Assembly: GCA_937928555.1 (NCBI GenBank) | Contig: CALFWR010000096.1 | Span: 1 to 64,000 of the forward strand | Source of the DNA: an uncultured Pirellulaceae bacterium | GTDB taxonomy: Bacteria > Planctomycetota > Planctomycetia > Pirellulales > Pirellulaceae | Length of the DNA stretch: 64,000 bases | Reading direction: 5' to 3' | Made by a program: the position numbers and the translations under genes | Shown: piece after piece, positions 44,403 through 55,634 of the stretch | Position numbering within the stretch: position 1 is the first letter of the stretch | Layout of the letters: each line of letters begins with the position of its first letter | The notes under the pieces: model-generated | The model's database searches: none | The model's input: only the letters and a program-made list of their open reading frames with translations | What the model was told of the DNA's origin: nothing

Positions 44403-44822
44403 CTAGCTCGCGTCGCCGCCAAATGCCAGAGCGCCGCTTGAGAACGTGGAGCCAAAATTTCTCGCGATTTCGGCAACCTGCGAGCAGGCACTGATAAACT
44501 GCTCGTCAGTCAGCAGGGAAAGCGGGTGAATGAATGCCCCCCAAAGCGTACCACTGTTGACGCAGTACCTCGCGTCAAGTGCCCGGTCAAAGTTCGCCTC
44601 AAGGCAAGTCATGATCAGCTGTTCGTTCAGCTCTTCGATTTGGGCGATTGGAGTGATGACGCGCATGCGGTCGTGCGATTCGTCCGCGATGCAAACCAAC
44701 CGGCAGTCGTCGAAGTCAAATTGCCAGAAACCTGGATGGCCATCGACGTGATCACCCATTCTGCGAATAAGCATGTCAAGCTTCCGGTCGTTCATGCCGG
44801 GACTTGTTGGAACCGAAATCAT
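44403..44822 (-). CDS. Hypothetical protein (YbjN-like fold possible)
   Basis: 139 aa ORF, composition typical of a real protein. Confidence 0.45.
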   Translation of the reverse strand: MISVPTSPGMNDRKLDMLIRRMGDHVDGHPGFWQFDFDDCRLVCIADESHDRMRVITPIAQIEELNEQLIMTCLEANFDRALDARYCVNSGTLWGAFIHPLSLLTDEQFISACSQVAEIARNFGSTFSSGALAFGGDAS

Positions 44823-45030
44823 CTGAGCCTCATTGCTACGATTCGATGCATCCAGAGCTCCGATGGTATCAGGTTTGATCGCGCCTTGCTCGTTTCGGTT
44901 GCCCCGGGATCTACATTGCCAGCATATTATCTTTGACAGCGATGAAATCCTGTTTCAGATCGCCGCCAATCAGAGCCATGCCGAACTTTCATGGATCAAC
45001 GCGAAGTGGGTTCTGATAGTTCGAGTTTAT

Positions 45031-45217
45031 CCCGGATTATTCACGACGACGGGCGTTGATTCTACGTCTGGCCAACGGGAGCAAGAGAAAAGCTGAATTT
45101 CAACAAGAGATGTAAATCGCCTGGTAGATGAAAACCACAGCGATCGTTTCATCGCTTCAGAGTCGCGGATCACTGTCTCAGCTGATTCTGACGCCCACGC
45201 CTCGTGAATAATCCGGG
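45031..45217 (+). mobile_element. MITE-like element, copy 7 (subfamily A)
   Basis: 187 bp; perfect flanks TTTAT (45026-45030 / 45218-45222), extended GTTTATC match. Confidence 0.93.
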
Positions 45218-45302
45218 TTTATCAGTCTCAGGCTGGCCCAATGGGCCGGGCTCATGCCTTGTAAGGACAGGGCCCGTTAGGGCGTTCAGCGCCAAAGGCA
45301 GG

Positions 45303-47768
45303 TTAGCTTTCGCGGATGCTCACCGGGGGCGGTGAAGGTGGTTCGGAAGCCGCCGCGGCGGTGTCCACGTTGGTGAGTTGCATCGGGCTGGCAAGTGTCA
45401 GTTTCCAGAACTGGTTGGCTTTTTCGACGGCTTTGCCCAGCAGTGAATCGGCCGGATAAATTCCTTCCTGGTTGACTTCTCCGACATCGTGTCCGGTCAT
45501 CAGCGACAGGGCTTGCTGAATGGTCTCCACTGCGTAGACGAAGAACTTTCCTTCTTTGCAGGCTTTGGCAACGTCCTCGCGAAGCATCAAATCGCCTTCG
45601 TTGGATTTCGGGATGATGACTCCCTGTTCGCCGGTCAGCCCTGCATAATGACACGCATCAAAGAATCCTTCGATCTTTTCATTGACCCCGCCGATCGCCT
45701 GGATGTGCCCCCGCTGGTCGATCGCACCGGTCATAGCCATCGACTGTTTGACGGGAATGCCAGTCAAAGCACTCAGCAGGCAAACCATTTCGACGCCCGA
45801 CGCCGAATCGCCATCGATGCCGCCGTAGCTTTGTTCAAACGCAATCGAAGCACTAAATGCCATCGGGTGTTTGGTTCGCAGAAGGAAGCGAAGCAATCCG
45901 CCAAGGATGTGAAACCCTTTGGTGTGAATCGTTCCGGACATGTTGGCCCGACCTTCGATGTTGATCAGGCCCGCGGTGCCGGGTCCGATCGTGGCGGTGA
46001 TTCGGGCAGGAAACCCGTACGTTAATGGCCCCGATTGCATCACGGCAAGGCCGTTGACCTGTCCTACGGTTTCGCCAGATGTTTCCACCCTGATGGTTCG
46101 GTTGTTAACCATCTTCTGGAACTTTCTCGACGGCAGACTGGCGCGATGTTTGGTTCTCCGGACGGCTTCGCGAACGTGATCGCGCATCACCGGGCCGGAA
46201 TCGCGTTTTGCCAAAAAGGCGGCTTCACGGGCAAGGTCTGCGATGCGACCAAAACGTGCGGTCAGCTGTTGGTCGCGAGCCGCAATTCTCGCACCGTGTT
46301 CGGCCAGTGCTGCAACTCCTGATTTGTGAAAGGGAATAAGCCCTTCGTCTTTGCAAAGTCCCGCCAACATGCTCGCGTAGGCGGCGACGCTTTCACTGCT
46401 GCGTGGCAATTCACTGTCAAAGTCAGCAAGGACCTTGAACAACTCGCGAAAGTCCGGATCCGCATGGTCCAGTTGGTAATAGGTCATCACGTCACCGATC
46501 AGAATCACGCGAACATGAATCGGGATCGGCTCCGGCTGCGTAACGACCGATTGCCGCATGAATCCGACTTCGGGAGGAACGATTTCAAGTCGACCGGTGC
46601 GCAATGTCCGCATCAATGAACGCCAGGCACCGGGTTCGGAAACCAGATCGTTCACGTCCAGAATCAGATACCCCTGATCGGCACGCAGCAGCGCCCCGGC
46701 GTGGATGCCGCGATAATCCGAAACCGGCATTCCACCGGGTCCAAAGTCCGGTTCGACCGTGCCCAACAGGTTCATCAGGCTGGGCGTGGATTCCTCAATC
46801 ACCGGCCGAGTGTCAGTGCCTTCCTGGGTGAGCACCACATTGACGCCATAAATTTCCTTGAGTGGAGGATCTTCTTCGGAGTCGATCCGGTTTTCGAGGA
46901 TGTCATCGAGTACCTCCTTGAGAAAGCTTTCGACGGCGTCGGTTGGGAACTGTTTGCGGGCGGCATCGATTCGGGGCGCCATCAACTCGCGGGTGGCGGT
47001 TTCATTGATCTCGCGAATTTTCAGAGCCGCGTCGCGAATCAGTTCATTGATTTCGCGTCCGATGTCCTTGAGCTGTTTCTGGTATCCCACGGCAAAGTCT
47101 TCGAGTTTCTCAAAGTTCTCCGGCGTCATGCCTCCCGAAGCGACGATTCCTTTGAGCTGTTCAAAGGGCACCGGTTGGCCTTCGACAACCGGAAAGATCC
47201 CTGCCTGGCCGGGACCCTGCCCCTGCACCAGTGCCAGCCCGTTTTTGCCAAGCTCTTCTTCTAGGGGGCGCATCTGCAATCGGACCTGCTGTTGTACGCT
47301 TTCCTGAACTTCGTGACGCCGCGAGGAAAAGGGCTCGCCCTCGAGTGACTTGAGCAATTCTGATTCCGCGAACTCGGTGATCTCCAGCATGACTTTGCGC
47401 AGCTTTGGGCCATCGCCTGGCGGAAGCGTGATCAGCCTGGGATGATCGCGACGCGAAAAGTGATGCACATAGCAGTAGTCCCGCAGCGAGTCGGTGGTCG
47501 GTTTCAGCCGATCGAGAATCTGTCGAACCAGACGAATGCGCCCGGTCCCACGCGCACCGCGAACGTAAACATTTTGCCCCGGTGCGAGGCATTCGATGCC
47601 AAATTCAAGAGCTTCGCGAGCGGTGTCCTGTCCCTGGACTCCGCCTCCAAAGTCGACTTCATCTGTGGTTGTAAAGGAAAGAGTGTCTTCGTCACATTGC
47701 CATCGCAACTGGTTCGCGGGAACGAGTGTCGATTGGCGGACTTCTTGGTACGTGGTCGGGTTTGGCAT
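45303..47768 (-). CDS. Lon-like ATP-dependent protease (AAA_32 / S16)
   Basis: VRGARGTGRIRLVRQIL; S16 core GDSASGVEMVCLLSALTGIPVKQSMAMTGAIDQRGHIQAIGGVNEKIEGFFDAC. Confidence 0.88.
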   Translation of the reverse strand: MPNPTTYQEVRQSTLVPANQLRWQCDEDTLSFTTTDEVDFGGGVQGQDTAREALEFGIECLAPGQNVYVRGARGTGRIRLVRQILDRLKPTTDSLRDYCYVHHFSRRDHPRLITLPPGDGPKLRKVMLEITEFAESELLKSLEGEPFSSRRHEVQESVQQQVRLQMRPLEEELGKNGLALVQGQGPGQAGIFPVVEGQPVPFEQLKGIVASGGMTPENFEKLEDFAVGYQKQLKDIGREINELIRDAALKIREINETATRELMAPRIDAARKQFPTDAVESFLKEVLDDILENRIDSEEDPPLKEIYGVNVVLTQEGTDTRPVIEESTPSLMNLLGTVEPDFGPGGMPVSDYRGIHAGALLRADQGYLILDVNDLVSEPGAWRSLMRTLRTGRLEIVPPEVGFMRQSVVTQPEPIPIHVRVILIGDVMTYYQLDHADPDFRELFKVLADFDSELPRSSESVAAYASMLAGLCKDEGLIPFHKSGVAALAEHGARIAARDQQLTARFGRIADLAREAAFLAKRDSGPVMRDHVREAVRRTKHRASLPSRKFQKMVNNRTIRVETSGETVGQVNGLAVMQSGPLTYGFPARITATIGPGTAGLINIEGRANMSGTIHTKGFHILGGLLRFLLRTKHPMAFSASIAFEQSYGGIDGDSASGVEMVCLLSALTGIPVKQSMAMTGAIDQRGHIQAIGGVNEKIEGFFDACHYAGLTGEQGVIIPKSNEGDLMLREDVAKACKEGKFFVYAVETIQQALSLMTGHDVGEVNQEGIYPADSLLGKAVEKANQFWKLTLASPMQLTNVDTAAAASEPPSPPPVSIRES

Positions 47769-47931
47769 GGAATGGCAGTCGCATGGTATCGAATCGGTTT
47801 GCAGGCTGATTCTATCAGGCGATGCTGCGTCGTGAACTCACGAGCCGGAATTATTCGCGGCCGCGTAGTCGGTTGTTGGTGCTCAAGGTCTACCAGCGGC
47901 AAGTCAACTTGTGACCCGCAATAAACGTGAT

Positions 47932-48612
47932 TCAAAAGATGCGAGGGGGCGGCGGATACATCTCCGAAAGCTTGCGAAATTCCGGATACTTCATCAGGTA
48001 CTGGGCTTCCTGGGAACTGAAAATCCGTGGCCAGCCGTAGTTTCCTTCGAGGGAGTCGCGGGCGATGCGAATCGCTTTCTGCGCGTATTGTTCATCGTCA
48101 TCGCGTTCGGCTTTGATGGCGTAAAGCAAAATCTGACGGCCCGTCCCCCAAGCGCGAAACCTCAGATGGTCTTTGAGTTTTGCGTACTGGTCGATTGCCT
48201 TGAGCAGGTGAACGTTGATGTCCTTGTCCAGTTGTTCGAGTTCATCCGATGGCAAGTCGATGCTGTTTTCTGTTTCGTCATAAATCTTTCTTTCTTTCCC
48301 GCTGAGATTCCGCATCATGTTCTCGTATGTGAGCGCGAGTTTGGCGGTAACGTATCCGTTGAGCGGATCATCGCCGAGGATTTCCTCATACAGGAGAACC
48401 GCCTCTTCGTACTGGCGATCATTGGAAAAATCATCGGCAAGCTGGCGTCTGGAAACCTGATCTTCCTGTTGCGCTGATTGAACCATCAACGGTTGGACGA
48501 TCTGCCAGAGGCCGTAGCTGGCACCGATCGCGATCAACAAAAACAGCAGGGCAAATGAGATTCGATTTTCGTCAATTGCCAACGCGGTTTTTTTCTTTCC
48601 CGGTTCGGCCAT
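47932..48612 (-). CDS. Membrane-anchored hypothetical protein (TPR-like)
   Basis: One N-terminal TM, helical sequence; 2 bp from upstream ORF. Confidence 0.55.
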   Translation of the reverse strand: MAEPGKKKTALAIDENRISFALLFLLIAIGASYGLWQIVQPLMVQSAQQEDQVSRRQLADDFSNDRQYEEAVLLYEEILGDDPLNGYVTAKLALTYENMMRNLSGKERKIYDETENSIDLPSDELEQLDKDINVHLLKAIDQYAKLKDHLRFRAWGTGRQILLYAIKAERDDDEQYAQKAIRIARDSLEGNYGWPRIFSSQEAQYLMKYPEFRKLSEMYPPPPRIF

Positions 48613-48614
48613 GA

Positions 48615-50327
48615 TTATTGACCTCGAAGTTTCTCGAAGTACTCGCGAGCGTGTTCGCGTTGGGATTTGGGCAGAACCTGATTTTCCATCGGGTCGGCTT
48701 TGTCTTCCATGCTCTGACGCACGATTTCGCGGACTTCGCTGACCGAACGCCCGGTGATGTTGGCGCCGTCGGCGTCACCGGTGACGACCGTTTGCCCCTT
48801 TTGAAGTTTGCCTTTGACGCGAGATTTGTACTTGCCGGTTTTCTCTTCTTCGCGGTCACGCTTGCCGCCGCCGGGGCCTTCGCCATCGGCAAAGTCTTCC
48901 CATGATGGCTTTTGGTTTTTGCCCCGGTTCATGCCTTTTTTGGCCTCACCGATGGCGTTGCCAAGATCTTCAAGGGCTTCCATCTCTTCGAGTTCCTCGT
49001 CCATCTGCTGCATCTCTTTGGCGAGATCCTCGAGGGCTTGAGCGGCGTCTTCCATTTCCTGTTTCTGCTTGTCGCCGCCCTGGCCTTTTTCTCCCTTTGC
49101 TCCTTTTTTGCCCGCTTGAGGTTTACCGCCTTTTTTGTCCCCGTCTTTTTTATCCCCGTCACCTATGCAGTTTTTGCAGGCTTGAAGTTTTTGGGCCATC
49201 TTTTTCATTTTGTCCATCTGGCGATCCTGCTTCTTGAGGTCGTCCAGTTGATTCTGAAGTTTGGCGGCCTTGTTGGCATCGCCCTCTTTCATGGCTTTTT
49301 TGATGGCGTCTTCGAGTTTACGCTTTTTGGATTCGTGTTGCTTTTTGAATTTGCCAAATTCTTTGGCGAGAGCTTTGATGTCTTTGGCAAGCTTCTTGCG
49401 CTGTGATTCGGTGAGCTTGCCGGACTTCAGTTTTTCGGCCAGATCCTTGACGGCTTTGGCGGCCATCTTCATGTCGCCCTTGCTCATCGCTTCGGCGATT
49501 TTCTTTGCCGGTCCGGTGCCCACGTCTTTGAGTTTTTGCAGTGACTTTTTCAGGTCTTGGCTGCCGCCAAGTTGCTGTTGGCGTTTCTCGAGTTGTTTCT
49601 TGATGTCGTTCAGTTCGACCAGAGCCTGTTTTTTGTCGATGTCTTCCTTGAGGCCGGCTTTGTCAACTTTGCGACCTAGAGTTTTGAGTTTGTCCAGGGC
49701 ATCTTTAAGCCCCTTGGATTCGAGGTTCTTGCGTTTCTTTTCGATCTTCTTTTCCATCGCTTTGATGGCTTTTTTGATCGTTTCTGTTTCGCTATCAACC
49801 ACCTCTGTCGCGGCTTTGGTTTCCTGAACCGCGTTGGGCAAAAAGCTGATGCCAAAGATCATCAACAGCGGGATCAGGGGAAGCGCAAATCGCCATGATC
49901 GTTCCAGTTTGAACTGGTCGCGAACGTCGATGACTTCCGCATTGTTTTGGGCGTCTTTGAGCAATGCCTTGCCTGCCTCGGAGTCGGCTTCGTCGGTGTT
50001 GATTGAAAGTGCACTCGAGAGACGTTCGCGAAGTGCAAATCGGCGATCGACTTCGATGGCTGCATCCTGCGTTTGCGAAATGCCGCGAGCGGTCAACAGG
50101 GCCGCAGCGACCAGCGAAAGAACCCCACCTCCGATCAGCCAACCCGCTGTCCAAAAGTCCGCACTGTTTTGCGAGCCCAAAAAAGACAAATGCCAGATTT
50201 TGGGAATCACCAATCCGACCGCTGCCACCAGAAGCCCGGTGAACAGCGACCACGCAAAGATGCTCAAGAAACGATTGGCGTTTAAACGTCGCCTGGCTTG
50301 ATTTACCTGTCGGTTGACATCTTTCAT
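48615..50327 (-). CDS. Membrane protein with long Lys-rich coiled coil
   Basis: Two-TM N-terminus then K/E/D coiled coil with CKNC. Confidence 0.6.
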   Translation of the reverse strand: MKDVNRQVNQARRRLNANRFLSIFAWSLFTGLLVAAVGLVIPKIWHLSFLGSQNSADFWTAGWLIGGGVLSLVAAALLTARGISQTQDAAIEVDRRFALRERLSSALSINTDEADSEAGKALLKDAQNNAEVIDVRDQFKLERSWRFALPLIPLLMIFGISFLPNAVQETKAATEVVDSETETIKKAIKAMEKKIEKKRKNLESKGLKDALDKLKTLGRKVDKAGLKEDIDKKQALVELNDIKKQLEKRQQQLGGSQDLKKSLQKLKDVGTGPAKKIAEAMSKGDMKMAAKAVKDLAEKLKSGKLTESQRKKLAKDIKALAKEFGKFKKQHESKKRKLEDAIKKAMKEGDANKAAKLQNQLDDLKKQDRQMDKMKKMAQKLQACKNCIGDGDKKDGDKKGGKPQAGKKGAKGEKGQGGDKQKQEMEDAAQALEDLAKEMQQMDEELEEMEALEDLGNAIGEAKKGMNRGKNQKPSWEDFADGEGPGGGKRDREEEKTGKYKSRVKGKLQKGQTVVTGDADGANITGRSVSEVREIVRQSMEDKADPMENQVLPKSQREHAREYFEKLRGQ

Positions 50328-50479
50328 GGGTTCTCCCTGTGCGTATAACCTTTGTATCGGCCTGCTCCCGATTATAAGACGCTTTTGATGGGCGTCGAAT
50401 TCCAAATTTTGACTGAAATTCGGACTCCCATGCCGGATCCGCTATTTCTAACCGAAAACTGGAGATAAAGTTTCAAAGA

Positions 50480-50974
50480 TTGCGGTTAATGACGCGTCCC
50501 AACCATGATTTGCCCATGTTAGCTGTCAATCAACTTCCAGATCCCCGCGAGCACGCCGACGCAGATGTCGTCATCTACGATGGGAAGTGCGTTTTTTGTC
50601 AGGGGCAGGTGAGAAACCTCAAGCGGTTTGATGGGGCAAACCGGTTGGCGTTCGTGTCGCTGCACGACCCGTGGGTCACCGAAAGCTGGCCCGATCTGAC
50701 GCATGAGGAACTGATGAAGCAGATCTACGTCGTCTCTCGCGACGACAACGAAAAGTTCGGCGGGGCCAACGCGATCAGATACCTCAGCCGGCGGCTTCCT
50801 AAGCTCTGGGTCGTCGCCCCGTTGATGCATATTCCGTTCTCGTTACCGTTTTGGCAGTGGGGCTACAACTTGGTCGCCAATCAGCGTTACAAGATCGCAA
50901 ACAAAAACGGAACCGCTTGCGATGACGACGGAACATGCCAACTGCACTTTGGTGATCAGAATAAGGACAACTGA
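50480..50974 (+). CDS. DCC family thiol-disulfide oxidoreductase (DUF393)
   Basis: VVIYDGKCVFCQGQVRNLKRFD. Confidence 0.88.
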   Translation: MRLMTRPNHDLPMLAVNQLPDPREHADADVVIYDGKCVFCQGQVRNLKRFDGANRLAFVSLHDPWVTESWPDLTHEELMKQIYVVSRDDNEKFGGANAIRYLSRRLPKLWVVAPLMHIPFSLPFWQWGYNLVANQRYKIANKNGTACDDDGTCQLHFGDQNKDN

Positions 50975-51001
50975 TCCCCTGAAACGATCTGCTGATTTGT
51001 T

Positions 51002-51250
51002 TTACGGCGGGTCGTAGCCGCCTTTACATAGTGGCTGGCAGCGGACCAGGCGACACAGCGTCTTCCAGCCACCCATCAGTGCGCCGTACTTGCGGATGGC
51101 CTGAATCGAGTAGGTGCTGCACGTCGGTTCAAAGCGACAGGTGCCCGGCAAAAGCGGACTGATGGCAAGCTGATAAAAGCGAACCACGCCGATCATCATC
51201 CAGCCGGGAATCGAAACCAGAAAGCCAATTGTCTCCCGGGCCAATCGCAT
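51002..51250 (-). CDS. yidD: Membrane protein insertion efficiency factor
   Basis: [31 protein letters not shown]. Confidence 0.92.
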   Translation of the reverse strand: MRLARETIGFLVSIPGWMMIGVVRFYQLAISPLLPGTCRFEPTCSTYSIQAIRKYGALMGGWKTLCRLVRCQPLCKGGYDPP

Positions 51251-52209
51251 CAGTCTTTGAGGATCTGCTGACGATCCCTGTTGACGGCCAGCTGAAAAAC
51301 ATCGGGACGCGAATAGTGCCCCGAGATGTCCAGATTCTGCCTCGAGCGAAGGACTTTCTCGTGATCGACTTCGACGACGATCAGTTTTTCTTGGTCGCAA
51401 ACGGGTTCCACCAGCCAGTTGCCATCGGGGTCTGCGACGCAGGAACCACCGTTGGAGATGATTTCGTTTTCGAAGGATTGCAGCACGTGTTCACGGTGGG
51501 GAAAGTCATCAGGAATGTCGGACTTTCGTAGCAGTCCCGAAACCGAAACGACATACGAGCGGCTTTCCATGGCCACAAAACGCGTGATGTCGATCGTGTT
51601 TCGTTTTGCACCTGGCCAAACGGCAACGTGGAGGTCTTCGCCCTGGGCGTGCAGCGTCGCTCGCGGTAGCGGCAACCAGTTCTCCCAACAGTTGAGCCCG
51701 CCGAGTGTGAAATTGCCCAACGGGAAAGTCTGCAAACCGTTGCCGTCCCCGTTGCCCCATGCGAGCCGTTCCTCAAAAGTCGGCACCAGCTTGCGGTGCA
51801 CGCTCTGGACGATTCCGTCACCGTCGATGTACACCAGCGAGCAATAGCCCGTGTGGCCGCCGCGATTGGTGCCCAGTTCATAGCAACCGAGCATGATCCC
51901 CAGTTTGTTGGCTTTGGCGATTTCGCAAACCGGGTCAAGGTCACCGCGCGCGATGTTGATTGCCGAAGCAAGGTATCGGGCATGGATGTCCTTTTGCAGA
52001 TCGCAATCGAATTTCGATCCATGCGTGGAGCTGAGCCAAAACGGGTAGCCGGGAAGCAGCGTCTCCCCAAAGGCGACAAGGTCACACTTCTGATCGGCTG
52101 CCTGTTGACAGTAATCGCAGACTTTTGCCAGTGTCTGATCGCGATCCAGCCAGACCGGTGCGATCTGTGCCAGTGCTACGTTCAGGCGGTTGCCATTTTC
52201 CATTGCCAT
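51250..52209 (-). CDS. Carbon-nitrogen hydrolase (nitrilase-like)
   Basis: [38 protein letters not shown]. Confidence 0.9.
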   Translation of the reverse strand: MAMENGNRLNVALAQIAPVWLDRDQTLAKVCDYCQQAADQKCDLVAFGETLLPGYPFWLSSTHGSKFDCDLQKDIHARYLASAINIARGDLDPVCEIAKANKLGIMLGCYELGTNRGGHTGYCSLVYIDGDGIVQSVHRKLVPTFEERLAWGNGDGNGLQTFPLGNFTLGGLNCWENWLPLPRATLHAQGEDLHVAVWPGAKRNTIDITRFVAMESRSYVVSVSGLLRKSDIPDDFPHREHVLQSFENEIISNGGSCVADPDGNWLVEPVCDQEKLIVVEVDHEKVLRSRQNLDISGHYSRPDVFQLAVNRDRQQILKD

Positions 52210-53984
52210 TATTCAGCGGCCTTCCCAAGGGTAAATACAATTGCAAAACAGCTTGCCAGCCCCAATGCAAACCAAATGGTATCCATGAATTTGAATCGGG
52301 ACGCAAGGCTACTGCCGAATGTACCATCAGATCCAAAACTGGCCTTTGCTTCGTTCAGTCCATCATCAAAAAGATCGAAGATATCGGTCATTTCGGTTTC
52401 CGTTTTCCAGTTCGGGTGCCCGGCTTTCGCCTGTTTGACTAGCGCATCCAAGTCGTCCTGGCCCAGCTTGTTGCGCTCTTTGTTAACAAGAATGCGAAGC
52501 TCTTTGTCCAATTTGTTCTGCTTCTCGAATTCCAGTTCGTATTCTGCTTCACTCATCTGTTCGTCGTACCCGGGATACACCGAGTAGTCGTTGTCCATCT
52601 CTGCAAGAATTGTGTTGGTGGCGGTTTCGACAAGGTGCTCCGGGATTGTTTCCTCGTTTTGCATTCTGTCCAAGGCCGCGAGGAATTCATGCCGCCGTGG
52701 GGTCCACTGCGGGTTGTCTTTCATGCAGTTGCGGATCGCTTCTTCGAGCTGCTGAGCATCCATTGATCTGAATGTTTCGCTGACCAGAGCGCCCAATTCC
52801 GGGTCAAGTTTTTCCTGTTTGTTCGCGGGAAGACGACTGTAGTAGTCTTCGGGATATTCTCCCATCGCGGTCAGCATCGTGGCATCTGCATGACGAAGCA
52901 AGTCCTGGTCTTCGATCAACCCCTTAACCACCAGGTGGTTGATTATTGCGATCCGCATCCCGGGTTCTTCTATCCAGCCGGGATAACGATCCCTGGAACG
53001 TTCGAGGATGACCGTCTTTTCTGCGGCGGACATGCTGCCGACCCGTTCCCTGATTTTGTTGTTCAGCTCCAGATAGACGTTGCTGTCGGTTTCTCCATTG
53101 ATGCCAAATAGGTCGGCGCTACCCTGATTTTGGAAAAAAGCCCTGGTTCGCTTTTCAGCCAACGCCTGCTGTTCTTGGGTCAGAGTCCCTTCACTGACCA
53201 GGTCTTCCAGGGCACCCATCGTGACACCGGTCTCCGGGATAAACATGTTGCCGAAGCTGGCCGCGGTGTCGATGAGCCCGATGGACGCCATCACGACGCC
53301 AGCGGAAATCAGTTTTCCAACAAGCAGACACAGCAGCGCGCCACCGCAAGCTGCGAGACAAAACGTTATCGAAGAGGTTCTCGCAATCAATCCGGCAATC
53401 ACACCAAAGATTCCCGCAACTCCCCACGCCATCACGGCCCCTGGCAATCCGATGAAAGGTGCAATCAGCCCCCAGATCACCGCCGCCACGACGGTGGCAG
53501 CACATGCTGCCAACCACGCGCCGGCCATCCGGCTGACTGATGTTTCTTTCTTGTTCCGAGGGTAGGCTTCAGGACCGTAGCGGCTGCTAGTTGTTTTGGA
53601 ATAGCCACCGGATGCCGCTGCAGCGATCGGCGTTTTGGCAACAGGCCGGCGATTCCCGGATGCCATTGGGATAGGCCGCCGTGGCGCGGTCTGTTGCAGG
53701 ACTTGACCGCACACACCGCAGATCGGATCCGCAGGATTGAACAACTGCGTTTGGCAGTTGGGGCAGTTGGGGCAGCTCGGTGCCGCTGAAGCTGACGGCG
53801 AGGCCTGAGTGAGAGTAGCTTGTGCCGGAGTCGCGGGCACGGCTTCAGCGACAAAGGGCTCAGCAGCATCCGGGCCGGGAATGCGAGTCGCATTGGAACA
53901 ACCCGGGCATCTGATTTGCTTGCCGGCGTATTTATCATCAACACCAATCGATCTTTGGCACGAGTCACATTTGAATTTGATCAT
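52209..53984 (-). CDS. Membrane protein with N-terminal zinc ribbons
   Basis: FKCDSCQRSIGVDDKYAGKQIRCPGC; CPNCPNCQTQL...CGVCG; several TM segments. Confidence 0.6.
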   Translation of the reverse strand: MIKFKCDSCQRSIGVDDKYAGKQIRCPGCSNATRIPGPDAAEPFVAEAVPATPAQATLTQASPSASAAPSCPNCPNCQTQLFNPADPICGVCGQVLQQTAPRRPIPMASGNRRPVAKTPIAAAASGGYSKTTSSRYGPEAYPRNKKETSVSRMAGAWLAACAATVVAAVIWGLIAPFIGLPGAVMAWGVAGIFGVIAGLIARTSSITFCLAACGGALLCLLVGKLISAGVVMASIGLIDTAASFGNMFIPETGVTMGALEDLVSEGTLTQEQQALAEKRTRAFFQNQGSADLFGINGETDSNVYLELNNKIRERVGSMSAAEKTVILERSRDRYPGWIEEPGMRIAIINHLVVKGLIEDQDLLRHADATMLTAMGEYPEDYYSRLPANKQEKLDPELGALVSETFRSMDAQQLEEAIRNCMKDNPQWTPRRHEFLAALDRMQNEETIPEHLVETATNTILAEMDNDYSVYPGYDEQMSEAEYELEFEKQNKLDKELRILVNKERNKLGQDDLDALVKQAKAGHPNWKTETEMTDIFDLFDDGLNEAKASFGSDGTFGSSLASRFKFMDTIWFALGLASCFAIVFTLGKAAE

Positions 53985-54074
53985 GGTTGATCCACAGAAT
54001 AAAAGTGGGGCTCATAGTATAACCGGTACCATGCTTGTGCCGGACAGGTTTCACGGTCCCCGCTCGGCCGTCGC

Positions 54075-55505
54075 CTACAGCAGTAACTTTACGTAAATCA
54101 CCGCAGCGGCGACGATGGCGATCAGAATCAGGAACAGAATCAGCCTTGTTCGCAGCGCGGATTTCGATATTTCCTCAAGCTTGCGTCGGGGATCCATCAG
54201 CAACCAACAGACGATGGCCAGCACGTTCATTCCTGCCGCGAATACAAAGAACGAGTTCGCGGTTCCTGTTTCGGGTGCAAAGATCGGGATCGTCACGCTG
54301 GCAACAAAAACCGGAAAGATAACCGCACTCACCGCGGCCCCAAGATTTCCGATCATGTTCATCGAAGCCGAAACGGCACCCGATCGCTTGCCGCCGATGT
54401 CCATACAAAAAGACCAACTGGGGCTTAGCGCCATTTCGACGCCGAAGGTCGCCAGCGAATAGCAGGCGATGAACAGCCACACGGACTGCGCGCCAGAGAA
54501 CTGGGTGCAGACCAACAAGCCAATCGCTCCCATCGAATAACCCGCGATCGCAGGGAGTCTTCTGGAGAGCACAGGGTAGCCTCTCTTGTGCAGCGCCGTC
54601 ACGACATAGCCGCTCAGCCACAACGCCAGAGCACCACTAAAGAGAGGAAAGGAAGCCAGCCACTTGTAGTCGGCACCGTAGTTTTCGGAAATGTAAGGCT
54701 GCAACCACGTCAGGTTGATGAACGCGGTGATGTTGAACGCGACGTACTGAAACATCGCCAGCAGGACGTTGGCCGAAGTCACAATTTGGATGAAGGGAAT
54801 CGTTTCATTGACCACCGGAGCTTCTTCGATTCCTTCACGGATCAAGGAAGCCTCCGCTTCGTTGACTCCTGAGTGGTCGCTCGGTTCGTCGCGGAACCAG
54901 ATCCACCAGGCAATTCCCCACGCAAGCCCCACCACCGCGTTGGCCACGAACGTCATCCGCCAACCGATGGCACTGATCAGCATCGGCATCAGAATCAACG
55001 AGATCCCCGCGCCGACTCTGGCCCCTGAATGAAAGATGCCTTGAGCAAACCCACGTTCCTTTGCCGGCAGCCAGCCGTACATCGCCCGGGTTGCTCCGGG
55101 AAACGCACCGGCTTCTCCGACTCCGAACAGGAACCTGACAACCAGCAGCATGATGGCGGTTCCCACAAATCCCGTCCAGGCAGTAAACAGACTCCAGACG
55201 ATCACGACGATCGTTAACGCCCGTCGCGGGCCGGCTTTGTCGGCGAACCAACCGGCAGGAATTTGAAACAGCGCGTACCCGACTGCAAAAATCCCGAACA
55301 CGTACCCCATTTGGGTATCGGTCAAACCAGAGATGTCTCGCTGCATGTCTTCCTTTGCAGAAGAAATACAGATCCGGTCCATGTAGGTGTTGACCGTGTG
55401 CAGGAACAGCAGAAAAACAAGAAAGAACCTTTGGCGGGTCGCGACTTGGGCGATGGAATCGCTACTGTCTGAATTTTCGTATGGATTCTTGCTGGATTCT
55501 TCCAT
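54075..55505 (-). CDS. MFS transporter (ACS family-like)
   Basis: 12-TM pattern; PAGWFADKAGPRRAL; FGVGEAGAFPGATRAMYGWLPAKERGFAQGIFHSGARVG. Confidence 0.88.
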   Translation of the reverse strand: MEESSKNPYENSDSSDSIAQVATRQRFFLVFLLFLHTVNTYMDRICISSAKEDMQRDISGLTDTQMGYVFGIFAVGYALFQIPAGWFADKAGPRRALTIVVIVWSLFTAWTGFVGTAIMLLVVRFLFGVGEAGAFPGATRAMYGWLPAKERGFAQGIFHSGARVGAGISLILMPMLISAIGWRMTFVANAVVGLAWGIAWWIWFRDEPSDHSGVNEAEASLIREGIEEAPVVNETIPFIQIVTSANVLLAMFQYVAFNITAFINLTWLQPYISENYGADYKWLASFPLFSGALALWLSGYVVTALHKRGYPVLSRRLPAIAGYSMGAIGLLVCTQFSGAQSVWLFIACYSLATFGVEMALSPSWSFCMDIGGKRSGAVSASMNMIGNLGAAVSAVIFPVFVASVTIPIFAPETGTANSFFVFAAGMNVLAIVCWLLMDPRRKLEEISKSALRTRLILFLILIAIVAAAVIYVKLLL

Positions 55506-55634
55506 GACTGTCCGACTGGAAACCGAATTTCGACAATTGCGACTTTTCAACACATCGATTGTAAAGCGGATTGTCTCGCGATGTTACATCTATCAAAATG
55601 CACTTCGCAAAAATTCAAAATCGGCAGAACGTAA

